Source: Arbacia lixula (taxonomy: Eukaryota; Echinodermata; Echinoidea; Arbacioida; Arbaciidae). From it: a stretch of DNA of 64,000 bases. Of this stretch, positions 1-12,349 are shown one piece after another. Where the stretch lies: NCBI GenBank assembly GCA_963669155.1, contig OZ022596.1, positions 4,861,304-4,925,303 of the forward strand, in the 5' to 3' direction. Made by a program: the position numbers and the translations under genes. The notes under the pieces were generated by a model. It ran no database searches, had not been told where the DNA came from, and saw only the letters and a program-made list of their open reading frames with translations. Positions within the stretch are counted from its first letter, which is position 1. Each line of letters begins with the position of its first letter.

Positions 1-341
1 TCAAAGTGATACCTGTGATATCGTCCGACTAGTACCCGGATTCAAAAACAACAGTGTAGTACTGTTACGTCGACTCCATCTTTCAATTTCAAAGCACATG
101 TATCATGCATTACGGGAATAAAAGTTGGTAAAGCTCTTGTTGGATTCCGTTTAAACTTAATATTACTTTCCCAGCGTATTATCGGATAAACTCACAACAG
201 GTGGTGATATTTTTCATGTCCAAATCCAAATATAAAAGTACAAGAAAAAAAAAGCGTCATTTACTCAAGGAGAACATGTCTCTTTGATTTTGAATTGCCA
301 GTGATGATTGTGCAATAGTACGTCCTTGGTGCAAGCACATT
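1..341. other. A-type 5' flank/leader of gene 1, cut by window edge
   Basis: This aligns with the stretch before genes 3, 6 and 9 (A-type, beginning near 'gtgatacctgtgatatcgtc'). Compared with gene 3, gene 1 lacks the 79 bp matching 15647-15725, which joins 'ccttgg' directly to 'tgcaagcac' just before the ATG. The TATA-like block of this unit would lie left of the window. Confidence 0.7.
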
Positions 342-1817
342 ATGAACATGTCCGTCGTAAACGAGAGTGGCATCGGGATGGATGACTCTACTTCCAACCA
401 TATCTTCTGCACATCCCATGTTCACACTAGATTAACATACGTGCTATCGTTTGAGATAGCAGTCGCATTGGTATTGACGTCGACAACACTTGCTGTAATC
501 TTTGGTAGTCGTCGCCTTCGCCATCAACGCTTCATCATCCCATTCAACATCATCCTCGCTGACTGGGTGACGGTAGCTGTCCTCACTACCATGTATACTA
601 CATTTGTTTTCCAATGGGTAAGGAAAGTATTGGCACCATCAATGCACTGCGTGTTTATTATTTATCATGTTTATTACGTGACTTGACTTTATTTACAGGA
701 TATATACTATCCAACTCCCCATCAGGAAATTTTACAGATGCAAGAATTCGTACAATTGCATGGTACCCACACTGAATATCAAAGCAAGTAATAGAATTAC
801 ATAACTTTACCTTTTATGCCTTTAATGTCCCGCTGCTTATTCACAAACGACTCCTTATTGAATATCTTTATTAGCAGTAGGATTGATGCTCATGGATTAA
901 TTTACCAAAACTGTCAGAAGAATTTTCTTTAAGTATTTACTCTTTATGTCTTATTAACATGATAAAATCGTCATCGTAAAATCGTAGAACAGTGATTTCC
1001 ACGTGCGTGACTTATAGTGTCTAGAAATGCTTTATAAAGCGCTAATCATTTAGCAAATCATACAATTTCTAACCAATGGATAGTTGGCGTCAATGATAAA
1101 GTCTATTATATTTACATGCACTCTGTAATTGATCAATACTATCATTATATTTCATCTCTACATTGATTTTAGCCCTTCGGAGGTTGGCTTGAATTCTTAG
1201 CCAGCGCTTTATTTACTACATGCATCGCGGTTTCTGCAATTAGCACCGTAATGGTCGCCATCTACCAGTATATCACCCTGCATGTCGACCCCTTCGGCTC
1301 ACGGAACATCGTTACCACACCCAGATGTGTCTTCGCTTGTGTTGGAAGCTGGGCGCTGAGTTCCAGTTTGTCAGCACTTTTCTGGTTTTTAAACGGAAAC
1401 CTCTATTTTGAAATCATTGGAGGAGTCGGTTATGTAATAATGTTTTTTGTCTATATTCTTTCTGGAATATGTTATTTCTTCATTTTTCGAGCCATTTCAA
1501 AAGGACCAGCAAACCATGCCAATGATGGTGAGCAGGTTAGAATGCGAAGACTAGAAAACAGAAGAGTGCTGCGCACTTACGCTTTGGTCTTTACGACAAA
1601 TGTCTGTTTGGTCATTCTGTATATATGGTTTCAGTATTTCACATACATTATCAATCGGAATTGGATTTCTTTTTGCAATACCTTCCTGGGACATTTTGGT
1701 TTTCTAGGAAATGTTATTGCAAATTCAGTAATTTACTGGTGGCGTTTGAAAGAGTTTCGCTCGATGCTTCCCGTTTGCAAGAGGAATAGGGTAATACATG
1801 TGGACGGAGCAATTTGA
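342..1817 (+). CDS. GPCR gene 1: rhodopsin-class seven-transmembrane receptor, two exons
   Basis: Exons 342-617 and 1173-1817 join in phase 0 (TGG|gtaagg ... ttttag|CCC) to give a 306-residue protein. The N-terminus has two N-glycosylation sequons (NMS at 2, NES at 7). TM1 is about 31-54, then a basic loop SRRLRHQRF, TM2 about 65-90 with LAD (Asp74), TM3 97-122, TM4 142-165, TM5 170-197, TM6 225-249 and TM7 256-281, ending in a short basic tail. Family A hallmarks are altered: YQY (123-125) sits at the DRY position, NSVIY (276-280) replaces NPxxY, and there is no CWxP in TM6 and no cysteine at the start of TM3. It is a plasma-membrane receptor by topology; ligand and G protein cannot be read. 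The frame is open and splice sites are good, but the 79-bp leader block is missing. Sea-urchin-type lineage-specific GPCRs are the nearest known parallel (inference). Confidence 0.88.
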
Positions 1818-3139
1818 TTTCTCCAATTTCTATTCTTAAGTAGAGGTATTAGCCATTATTTTCACTTTCACCCCCCCCCCCTCCATTTCATCAACCATTT
1901 CTAGATGTGTAGCCTTAATACCAAGTGAAGTGCAATGTATTGTTACCTTTTTGGTGTTAGCCTACTCTTGTGCTCCTAATCTATTCGTGTGTTAGATACA
2001 CTGCTGCTCTATGAGAAATGTGTGTATTATTTGTGAAAGAATGAATAGGTGTTATTCAAGGAGGTGATTGAAATACGGATAGTCATCCCGAATAATTTTG
2101 ATGTAGCGCGACATTCCAACGAACTAACATATTTACTTTCTATGTCGAGTCCAAATTTACCTGACTATATAATGTGGACGAGTGCTACCGAGACACACTC
2201 TGGTGTTAAGTTACAAGATAACACATGGCAATCATGAGATATCCATTGCTATCTATTATTTAGATATATAGAGGGTGTGCTAGGATAGGCAATCAAAGTC
2301 GAATCAGGGCTACAAGTTGGTTCGGCATCTATTCGACCATCATGGTTATTAGTGTGGTAACTTTTGTCTCTCTTTTTCAGTTTTCAATTGGTCTCGTTTG
2401 AATGTTAGAAAGCCTGAAATGCAGGATAGCCATTTTATTGAGGAAATATACATTGTATCACGAAGAGGGAGTTACAATGTATAATAACAAAACTATAGCT
2501 GCTTTTTAATGCATTTTCACGCCTTTGCACGGATATTGCAATCAATCACATAATAAGATCAATTGCAAATCTCGTACATTCTGACAAAAAACTTAAGAGT
2601 GATATTAACCATACGATTGCTTTTATTTGAACAATTTCCCCTTAAAATGTTGAATCATAAATTATGTACATAACTGAGTGTTAAAAATCATTTGTGAAAA
2701 ATATAGAAATACATTATATAATTTACGATGAATTAATAATTGTGAAAGTAATGCATTATGATTCATTAAGATGTAAGCGAACGCAAAATTACTAAAATAT
2801 GTTGCTTGTGCCGGGTTCACCTAAGAAAAGTTAAAAGAAAAGCATTACAAAAAACATTATATGACCGTACAAACAATATCAATATGAAGGAGAAGAGGGG
2901 GTCGTGAAAAGTTTGTTTTGACATGTTTGAAGCAGGACAGTAAATTTTATAAGAAGGCAAGAATAGAAAATACATCAGTAAAAGACCAATAATAATAATG
3001 AAATTAATACAAAACAAGATACAATAAAACGGCACAATACTGATAAGTGATATGTGTTGTTTGAATATTTTATGATGTGCAGCTGAGAAATATACACTTT
3101 TTTATTTTTTTTCGGAGATCACTAGCTGACAGTCATTAA
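1818..3139. other. A-type 3' flank of gene 1
   Basis: Non-coding. It is conserved with the flanks of genes 2, 4-6, 8 and 9, with a C-tract (about 1870-1881) just after the stop and a stretch around 2049-2237 that stays open in several units but changes amino acids freely. The part from about 2800 to 3139 probably belongs to the 3' end of the antisense LINE relic. A polyadenylation site could not be assigned. Confidence 0.6.
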
Positions 3140-4690
3140 GTAATGTTATTGGAGTAAATTTTAGTGTTTAGGGCGGTGTAGCATATACTTCTCTGGCATA
3201 TCATCTTTAAATGCTTTGGTTTATTGAGATTGTGTGCTGTTCTTGTGGGAAATGTGTGAATTTCGTAATTTTTGTGTACCATTCTGTCCAAGTGAGGTAG
3301 AAGCATATCATTCACGCAGTTATACATAAGCGGGCATTTGTTTATCATATTCACCACTTATACTTTAAGTAATTCAAGTGATGTGAAAAGTAGTCTGTTT
3401 GTGGAAACAGGGGTGGGTGGGAGGGGGGGGGGGTATTCGTTTAGACTTACTTTGAAGTGTTATTTTTTTTATTAGCATCATTAACATTAAATAATGTTTA
3501 CATTTTACTGAATATCATACAATTAATACTCGTTTACGTTAACTGATCATTTATTAACAAGAAACCGCTCACAAACTGTATTTAGAGTCACATCAACAAC
3601 TTTAACGATTCTCAACATTTTCTTCTTAATATATTATATTAGTGAGATCGGCAAACATGATAAAAAAGTTTTAGTAGATACATGTATGTATATGTCAGGT
3701 ATGTGTATTTGAAAAAAGAGTGGCCCCAACGTAGATCCCTGCGGAACGACAAATTGAATTGTACAAAGTTCTGAGTAAAAAATAATAAATGATAAAACGT
3801 TTATGTAATTAGATTCAAAGTAAGTAATGTGCTACACATCTCGTGCTATAAGTTAGAACTTTATATCAAATTACTTTTCATTGTTAATAATGTCAAATTT
3901 CTGAGACAAATCAATTAAAGCTACAATAGCAATAGCATTCATTGCTTGTAAAGGAATCGTTTATCTTGTTTGAAAGTTCAAATTGTTATAAGTTCGCTAA
4001 GGACTGTTAAATTAGTGAAGTACTGATTTAGAAAACTGTATTGATGTTTGATATTGGTATTGATATTAATTGTTCGATCAATCGAATCAATTTGTGATAT
4101 GGGCACCAGTAGTTAGTAGGAAGTATTATCGAGCCATTTATAACATCATGAGGTGGGGGACATGGAAATGTACCACATATTAATCAGAAATGTAGTTTTT
4201 ATGTTCAAAGATTTAAAAGACCTCTACTTAGCAAAGATCAATGTACATTGTCAGTCGTCTTAATCATGTACAGTAATTGTGACCATTAACATGATTAATG
4301 AAGGAACTACTTGTGAACATATTAACTTTGATCCCATCGTAGAAAATTATTATAACAATTCTTATAAGTTCGCTAAGGAGTGTTAAATTAGTGAAGTACT
4401 TGTTTAGAAAACCGTATTGATGTGGGAACAAAATTATGTCTATTTTCCATTTTCGCTGGATCAGTCGTGGGATTGACATATTAATCGTTCGATCAATCGA
4501 ATCAATTTGTGTTATGGGCACCAGTAGTAAGTAGGAAGTGATGACGAGCCATTTATAGCATCGTGAGGTGGGGGAGATGGAAATGTACCACAGGGCTACA
4601 CATATTAATAGGAAATGTAGTTATTATGTTGTTCAAAGGTTTAAAAGACCTCTACTTAGCAAAGATCAGTGCACATTGGCAGTCGTCTTG
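3140..4690 (-). pseudogene. Antisense LINE reverse-transcriptase relic, unit 1, with internal tandem duplication
   Basis: Read on the minus strand, scattered frames give ordered reverse-transcriptase landmarks: FPHQYGF (about 4410-4425), VALIDLSQKFDIINN (about 3905-3950), FVVPQGSTLGPLFF (about 3710-3755), IMFADLTNI at the YADD position (about 3636-3662) and a C-terminal part ending near 3160. Stops and frameshifts are plentiful, so it is dead. Segment 3988-4259 is repeated at 4364-4690, joined at 'aattcttataag'. This makes unit 1 longer and provides the copy into which piggyBac inserted. The clade (Jockey- or I-like) is uncertain. Confidence 0.78.
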
Positions 4691-5356
4691 ACTGCTGCAG
4701 GCTATAATGCGCATTGAACCCCCTGGTGCTGAGGCATTTTTTACACTGCTAATGCACATGCTACAATCACTCAATATTCATTTATAAATAAAAAACAAAC
4801 ATATATTGTTTTATATAAATGGTGGTTTTCATAGTATACATGTACATATATGTCTATTTTGTCATATAGGCCCATTTATATATATATATCATACATATAT
4901 AACATATACAGGTTGAAGTATATATATATATATATCATACAGGCCTATATACGTGTGAATATTTCATATGTTTCAAAATAAAAAAAAGTTAGGTAAATGT
5001 GTTGCTAAAATTATACTATGTATGAAGAAATGTGGAACTTTTTTATTTTTTTTGAGAAGCAAAAACAAAATAAAATTGTATTTCAACTTACCATTTGCAG
5101 TCTATGTGCACTTTTTCCTCCACTCCAAGTTTGAGTCCAAATATCTCAGTCAAACTTTCCTTCAAGTCCATTCTCTATGTTCCAAAATTCCAACATAAAA
5201 CACAAAAGGATCCATTCCTATGTGTATTCATTTCATGGTTTGCAAAGTGTCCAGTTATCTCTCAAAGTTTCTAACAAACCAACATACTTTATTTTCGTTG
5301 TCATGCTGCTCAAGGTATTTGTTTTATCTTGGCGACGTTATTGTTTTCCGACGACA

Positions 5357-7667
5357 TCAGACATTCTTTGTGATGTCTTTCTGAGTATGCCAAACTTCCC
5401 AACAATTTTTGTCAGGCGAGTGCTGGCATTTGTCACAAACTTTTATGCACATCCCTGGCTTAGTTTTCAGTGATGGATGGCTATGGCAGGTCTTGCACAA
5501 GTAGGCTGTGGATGTACGGTGACCTCTAGCGGTGCATACTTTGCAGTTTCTTTGTGTAGTGCCCTTTTTTCCTGTGCTTGGAACTGAAGCTGGAAGATGC
5601 ATCTTTCCATTCAAGCGCATCCCATCTTCTGAGGGGGGACGTGCTGGACGATGTTGACGCACAACTCGGAGCCGATGTTCCTGTGTCCATGCTTTGACAA
5701 CTTGCAGCACAAACCACCTGAATGAACGTTTCCTGTTCCCTTGCTCCTTCAAGTACAGTCTGTATGCATTATACTGCATCTGCAGAAAAAGACGTATGGC
5801 TAGTTTCTGATACCATTTCAGTGTCTTCCTCATTGGACAGAGGCTTTGAAGACCAAGCACCTGATCAGTTTTGTCCACTCCGCCCATGAAGTGATTGTAT
5901 TCCGAAACACACTTCGGTTTTATTATCCGTTGAGGAGGGTTCCGCCTTGTCATCCTGCCCGTATCAACTGTGGTGCAGTCGTGCATAGTAGATAGCATGT
6001 GAACGATCTTGGGCTTGCCCGTTGTCCTATCCTTTGCCTCTCTATACTTCACAGCTAGCAATTTCTTGTTCTCTTCTAAGAAATGCACAATCTGTCCTCT
6101 GTCTAGGTTTTCAGCATTCATTTGTTGAGTAGGCATTCTTTGTCTGTTTGGTTTCACAGTTCCACAGAGGTAGGTCTGCTTTGTCTCAAGATATCTCGCT
6201 AACTGCGGACTGGTATAGTAGTTATCAGTGTAAACATGATAACCACCGCCAAAGTATGCTTCCAAAAGGTTCAGTGTAATTTGTTCACTCTTGAGAAATT
6301 CATAGTTTGGATCTTGGTATGCGATATCACGCTCAGACCCAGTATGAACCCGAAGAGACATGGTGATGCCATCTGAAGTGCAAAGTGGGTAGAGTTTTAT
6401 TCCTGCACGTGCACGTTTTGTCCTGATAGACTGTTTGAAGATAAGACGACCTCTAAAAAGCACCAAGGATTCATCCACTGAAAGTTCCCTTGTAGGTGTG
6501 TACACAAGATGGCATCTTTCATTGATACCATCTATCAATGGTCGGATCTTGTGAAGCCTGTCCCGGTCAGCTGCTGCCGGATCATATCCTGGTGCCAAAT
6601 TGTCATTGAAATGCAAGCAACGTTTTAGTAGCAAGAATCATAACAGACCCAAAACTAGGTGTAGATGTCAAAAATTCTGTAGACCAGTAGTCATTGTATT
6701 TACCTTTTTTGACCAATCCAGTCAGGAACAGAAGCCCTAGGAATTTTTTCATTTCTTCACAATTAGTTGGTTGCCATAGTCTCAAACGGGATTTGTCCTT
6801 CAGTGTTCCTGATGCCGTCTCTGCTTGAATCAGTTGATCCGCAAACTTATTTGTTTCATCAACAATATGCTCAACAATACTGTCTGTGATGTACAGCTCA
6901 AAGAAATCAGCGGGTTTGGGATCATTTGGCATACTGTCTTTGATGTTGGCTGGAATACCAGGTACAGCTGTGAACTGATGAATGTTTGGAATGTGGGCTT
7001 GAACCTTGTCCCATCTTGTTGGTGCAGCCTCGCGGTTTCGTCGTCGACCACCCTGCCCACGACCACGACCACGTCCTCTAGCTTGTTGACGTCCTTGTTG
7101 TGCTGGAGCATCATCCGTGTCACTAGAGTCCACATCATCAGAATCAGAAATATTATAGTCATTGTCACTGACATCGTGATCTGATGGTGGTATGTAGTCC
7201 TCATCTGATGAATTGTTATCACCTGGGCCTGGCGGAGGTGGCGGTGATGCAGCACTTGTCGATGGAATGTCTATTCGAGTAAGTCGTACGGAAGACCTAC
7301 GAGTGCAAGCTCTCACAATTTGCTCATTTTCTCCATCAGAAGAATTTTCTCCATCAGAAGAATTATCTCCACCATCACCTGCCTGTGATTGTGCAGCAGA
7401 GACAGTAGGCTGAATGTCAGTACGCCGTTTCTTACGAATGGGACTAGCAGCTGGCGAAATATTTGGGCTTGCACCCACACACACTTGAGGAACAAAGTTT
7501 TCATAGTCGTCTGCATCAATTTCATCAAACTCACTACTTTCTGTGTCCATAAAATATTCTTCCTCTCCTTCCGACACCTCAGATCTGTCACTAAATCCAG
7601 CTTCGCTCCTATCGTCAAAAGTTTCATCTAATTCCCCCCGATTCACTTTTCCACTGTACGTCGCCAT
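5357..7667 (-). pseudogene. piggyBac transposase (DDE_Tnp_1_7), single frameshift
   Basis: The start is ATG at 7667-7665 (context AAAATGG). The first frame runs to 6603, and the continuation is in another frame from about 6634 to the stop at 5357. The overlap, where SFGSVM should run into KRCLHFNDN, marks one frameshift; joined length would be about 770 residues. N-terminal part: acidic, Ser/Asp-rich with a PPPPPGPG stretch and an RGRGRGRG basic patch. Catalytic part: aspartates in LSVDESL (codon 6473-6475), HVYTDNYY (6224-6226) and FMGGVDKTD (5873-5875), matching the DDD triad. C-terminal: a Cys/His-rich finger (CKVC, CKTCHSH, CDKCQ). Family members cut and paste DNA at TTAA. The otherwise open frame says this copy is young; a single sequencing error could also explain the shift. 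Confidence 0.88.
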
Positions 7668-7864
7668 TTTGAACTATGACACAGTAAACATTAGCTATGG
7701 AGATGTGTATCAGAGCCTCAATAAATCACGGCAAAAGCTTCGATTTTTTTTGGAATAGCGCCCTCTGTCGTCCATAGTCTCAATAATGATATTCAGGTGC
7801 TGTTCGCACAGTAGGGGTAGGAATAGCGCAGTGCTGACGCTTCAAAACACACAATACCATAAAG

Positions 7865-7929
7865 ACGTAATATTACGTGGTCCGCACAGAATGTACACTT
7901 GCAAAATACGTAATATTACGTGGTCCGCA
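7865..7929. repeat. Two direct repeats at piggyBac right end
   Basis: The 22-bp sequence acgtaatattacgtggtccg (plus 'ca') occurs at 7865-7886 and again at 7908-7929, a 43-bp period. Each copy begins with the palindrome acgtaatattacgt. Placed just inside the element's end, they look like subterminal transposase-binding repeats (inference from position). Confidence 0.6.
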
Positions 7930-7935
7930 GTCAAG

Positions 7936-9489
7936 TGGTACATGTACAGTAATTGTGACCATTAACATGATTAATGAAGGAACTACTTGTGAACATATTA
8001 ACTTTGATCCCATCGTAGAAAATTATTATAACAATTCTTATAACAAAACAAATCGTCTCTCCTCTTTTCTTATTTTCTCCATCCCATAAGTCTGTCAAAC
8101 ATTCTAAAAGAATACAACCACATGTCGTTCCTAAAAGAGTTACTATTTTCTAGGCAGTATTTATTAGTGTGTTCGTGAAACAATAACATTACCATGGTTA
8201 AATAGCATTTGAAAGAGATATGTTTCAGCCTTTTCTTGGAATAGACGAGCAAGTGATCACTTCTTACATGGTCAGAGAGATAATCATAATCATATATGGT
8301 AAGACACCCAGCAAAGTATTGTCTACCGATCTTAAGTTTTTAAGGGATTATATTTCATCAGTAAACCTGTAAAATGTTAATCAAACAACGTAAGACGTGC
8401 ATTGCATATTGTTTGCTCTGTGTGTGCTGATCCACATTGACGAACAAGTGGAACTAGCTACTGGCGTATCAATAAATGGAAGTGTAAGGCACGTTCATTT
8501 TGTTATATTTTTCTAACTTTGATGGCTGTCGATGTTTCACTTAAGACACACAAAGCTTGTTTGGTATTTCTTATCGCCCCCTCGTCTGGATGTGCAGCTG
8601 CATAATAATTCAACAGAACCTGACGCTGCACATGACACGATGATTGGAAATTCAATAATATTTTCTTCCCATTGGCCACATACATGTCAATTAGCAGTGA
8701 AAAAGAAAACAGAATGTTGTACTTCAAATACCAAGATGGCACGTAGCACCTTTTATCTTTAATCTATGCTCATTAATATACTAATAATCGCTTTCCTAAC
8801 TCTTAGATCAGGCAATGTATATAAAAAATAAGCGGCAGTTTTAAGGGAAGGATCCATTCGGAGTTGAGAGCTGTAGACTTTTTCTTGTTCGAATAAAAGT
8901 GTTCCAACTCCAAGAGATTACTTTCTTATGATATCTGGATGGCTTTGGCTTCATTTCATCGCATGTTTTTAAGTAAGACAAGTGACGAAGTGTCCGACAC
9001 GAATTGTTCAACCTACTAAGTTATTGTAACTGTATTCAGCAAAATCCATGGGTATCATCTAATGCAGTAAAATTCTTTTAAAGGGATACCTATGAGACCG
9101 TCCGAGCAGCACCTTGATCCAAAATCACAGTGTAGTACTTTAATGTCGACTCCATCTTTCAAATTTAAAGTATGATATATTACGGGAAGAAAAGTCGGTA
9201 AAACTCACGTTGGATTCCGTTTTAAGCTATGATATCTTTCTCATCATATTATCGAATGACATCACAACACGTAGTGACATTTTTCATAACCAGATCCGGA
9301 TAGGTAAGTATGAGAAGGAGGGGCGACTTTGACTGAAGGTGAATATATCTTGTTGATTTTGGATTGTCAGTAACGATCGTGCAATACTGCATCGGTGGTC
9401 TATGACATTACACATCTAAGACGTAAACAACCTCCTCAGCAGACACTCTGTCTTATCCTGAGTTCTGACGTGAAGAGTGCAAGCACATC
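7936..9489. other. 5' flank and leader of gene 2 (B-type)
   Basis: Array sequence between the piggyBac insertion and gene 2. It contains the block conserved before every gene (minus-strand open stretch 8503-8742), a TATA-like block, and a B-type leader starting near 'agggatacctatgagaccg'. Next to the ATG is a conserved ~80-bp block with TGACATTACACATC and TCTGACGTG, which resembles CRE half-sites; a regulatory role is conjecture. Confidence 0.55.
8818..8828 (+). promoter_or_regulatory. TATA-like block, gene 2
   Basis: TATATAAAAAA followed by 'taagcggcag', 672 bp before the ATG. The same motif lies 664-680 bp before the ATG in the other units (gene 7 after subtracting its MITE). The constant spacing supports a core promoter; no transcript evidence is available. 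Confidence 0.4.
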
Positions 9490-10912
9490 ATGAACGTGTC
9501 CGTCGCAAACGAGAGTATCATCGGAATGGATGACTATACTTCCAACCATATCTTTTGCACATCCCATGTTTACACTAGTTTAACATATATGATATGGCTT
9601 GAACTAACAGTCGCATTGGTATTGACGTCGACAACACTTGCTCTACTCCTTGGTAGTCGTCGCCTTCGCCATCAACACTTCATCATCCCATTCAACATCA
9701 TCCTCGCTGACTGGGTGACGGTAGCTGCCCTCGCTGCCACGTATACTGCATTTGTTTTCCAATGGGTAAGGAAAGTATTAACACCATCAATGCACTGCGT
9801 ATATATTACCTATCATGCTTATTACGTGATGTCACTTCATTTATAGGAAATATGAACTCTCTTTTTTACTTTTAACACATAGGGAATCTCACATATCAAT
9901 CAACTTTTGAGTAAATCATACGTACAAGTAAATGGTAACCACATTTGATCTTAAAACAAGTCATAAAGAACATAATTATGCATTTTATTCCTTTAATGTT
10001 CCATTACCTACTAAAATATTCCTTACAGTATATATATGCTCTTTTTGTGTTATTAAGATGACAAACAAATTGTTACAGTAAAATTCAAGACAAACTTGTA
10101 AACAAGTAATTTACCGCGCTAGGGACTCAAAATGAGTAGTAATGCTTTTCAAAGTTCTAATCAATTAGCAAATCATACATTCTGTAACTGTAAATGTTAG
10201 AGTGAGTTATATTTACATGTACTGTGTAAACGTTCAATAATATCATTATATCTCATCTTTACATTGATTTTAGCCCTTCGAGAGTTGGCTTGTATTCCTA
10301 GCCAATGTTGTATCTCCTACATGCATCACGGTATCTGCCATGAACACCCTAATGGTTGCCATCTACCAGTATATCACCCTGCATGTTGACCCCTTTGGCT
10401 CACGGAACATCGTTACCACACCCCGATGCGTCTTCGCTTGTGTTGGAAGCTGGGCGCTGAGCTCAAGTTTGTCAACACTGATATGGTTTTTAGGTAGAAA
10501 CATCTATTTTGTACTCATTGGAGGAGTCTCATATGTAATCATCCTTTTTGTTTATATGCTTTCTGGAATGTGTTATTTTTTCATTTTTCGAGTCATTTCA
10601 AAAGGACCAGCAAACCATGTCAATGATGGTGAGCAGGTTAGAATGCGACGAATAGAAAACAGAAGAGTGCTGCTCACTTACATTTTGGTCTTTACGACAA
10701 ATGTCTGTTTGGCTATACTGTATGTATGGTATTTTATAGACATTTTTAATCCAAATTGGATTTCTTCTTGCACTATGTTCGTGGGACATTTTTGTTTGCT
10801 AGGAAATGTTATTGCAAATTCCGTAATTTACTGGTGGCGTTTGAAAGAGTTTCGCTCAATGCTTCCCGTTTGCAAGAGGAATAGGTCAGTACATGTGGAC
10901 GGAGCAATTTGA
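9490..10912 (+). CDS. GPCR gene 2: rhodopsin-class seven-transmembrane receptor, two exons
   Basis: Exons 9490-9765 and 10274-10912 give 304 residues; the 508-bp intron (gtaagg...ttttag) is the shorter B-type. Sequons NVS and NES mark the outer N-terminus. TM1 is the B version (LTYMIWLELTVALVLTS), TM2 carries LAD, and exon 2 opens with PFESWLVFLANVV instead of the A-type PFGGWLEFLASAL. The second extracellular loop reads WFLGRNIYFVLIGG. YQY at the DRY site and NSVIY in TM7 are kept. The frame, splice sites and complete leader make this a plausible functional copy. Its closest relatives in the window are genes 5 and 8. Confidence 0.9.
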
Positions 10913-12349
10913 TTTCTCCAATTGTTATTCTTAAGTATAACTCCAAATTTCCTTAGCCATTATTTCCATTTTCAACGCCCCCCCCCCCACACACGTTTTC
11001 CCAACCACTTCTAGATTTGTACCCTTGATACCAAGTGAAGTGCAATGTATTGTTACCTTTTTGGTGTTGCCCTACTCTTGTGCTCCTAATCTATTCGTGT
11101 TTTAGATGCACTGCTGCTCTGTGGGAAAGGTGTGTATTATTTGTGAAAGAATGTACAGGTGTTTATTCAAGGAGGTAATTGACATACGGATAGTCACCCC
11201 GAATAGGTTTGATGTAGCGCGACAGTCCAAAGAACTAACATATTTACTTTCTATGTCGAGTCTAAATTTACCTGAACGTATAATCTGGACTAGTACTACC
11301 AAGACACACTGCGCTCTTTAGTTACAAGATTACGCAGGGCAATCATGAGAGATGAATTGCGAAATCTTAACCAGGTATAATAGAGGATGAGCTAGGATGG
11401 GCAATCTAACACGAATCAGGGCTACAAGTAGGTTCGGCATCTATTCGACCAGCACCGTTATTAGTGGGGTAACTTTTGTTTCTCCTTTCAGTTTTCAATT
11501 GCTCTTGTTTGAATGTTAGAAAGCCTGAAAGGCATGGTAACCATTTTATTGAGGAAATATACATTGTATCACGGAGAGTGAGTTGCAATGTATAACAACT
11601 TTGCAATTAATAGAAAAGACTTATCTATTGTAACTCACCATTTCACAAAACTATGACTGTTTTTTAATGCATGTTTAAGCCTTTGCATTGATATTGCAAT
11701 CAATCGCATGATAGGATGAATCGCAAATTTCGATCGATATCGAGATGATCATACATTCTTTTTGACAAAGACTTGAGATTGATATTAACTGTCCGATTCC
11801 TTTTATTTAAACAATATTTCTCTTAGAATATTGAATCATAAATTGTGTACATAACTGAGTGTTAAAATCATTTGTGTAAAATATTGAAGTATAATTCACA
11901 CTGAAGTATTTTTTTTTGTTGAAAATAATGCATTATAATTCATTAAGATGTAAAGGAAACCAAAATTACTAAAAGATTGTGCTTGTGCCGGATTCACCTT
12001 ACAAAATTAAGAGGAAAACATTACAAAAGCATTATATGACCATACGAACAATATAAATATCAAGGATGGGAGGGGGTCGTGAAAAGTTTATTTTGAATCA
12101 AGTAAATTTTACAAGAAGAGACCGACAAAAAAAAAAAGAAAACAAGAGAGCACGAATAACAATACATCAGTAAAAGAGCAATGATGATAACACAATACAA
12201 AACAATATACAATAAAGAGGCACAATATTGATAAGTGATGTGTTGTTTGGATATTTTATGAAATGCAGAAGAGAAATATTCCCTTTTTAGTCTTTTTGGA
12301 GACCACTAGCTGAGAGACATGAGGTAATGTTATTGGAGTAAATCTTATT
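10913..12349. other. B-type 3' flank of gene 2
   Basis: Non-coding and conserved with the other B flanks. It has a C-tract near 10979-10989 and an open but unselected-looking stretch at about 11160-11321. After about 11990 comes the A-rich segment next to the antisense LINE relic. Confidence 0.6.

Larger units (their letters stand above)
4686..7935 (-). mobile_element. piggyBac-family DNA transposon
   Basis: The insertion interrupts array sequence: homology to other units stops after 'cagtcgtc' at about 4686 and resumes at 'acatgtacagtaattg' near 7938. The ends carry a short inverted repeat, TTGACTGC at the left and GCAGTCAA at the right. The uninterrupted site in other units contains TTAA at this point, the target family piggyBac uses, but clean TTAA copies are not seen at either junction. 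The element holds a minus-strand transposase, a ~650-bp AT-rich 3' part with TA runs (about 4877-4935), and palindromic direct repeats near its right end. Only one unit carries it, so it postdates the amplification. Confidence 0.8.

Noticed and set aside
2049..2237. Open stretch of 50-62 codons in the 3' flank that stays open in several units
   Set aside because: It starts without ATG, is closed in unit 5, and differences between units mostly change the amino acid, so there is no sign of coding constraint.
5177..5473. Plus-strand open frame over the piggyBac 3' end
   Set aside because: It is the complement of the transposase C-terminus and has no motif of its own.
6825..7413. Several open frames on both strands over the piggyBac N-terminal region
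   Set aside because: They are shadows caused by the biased Ser/Asp and Arg/Gly composition of the transposase N-terminus.
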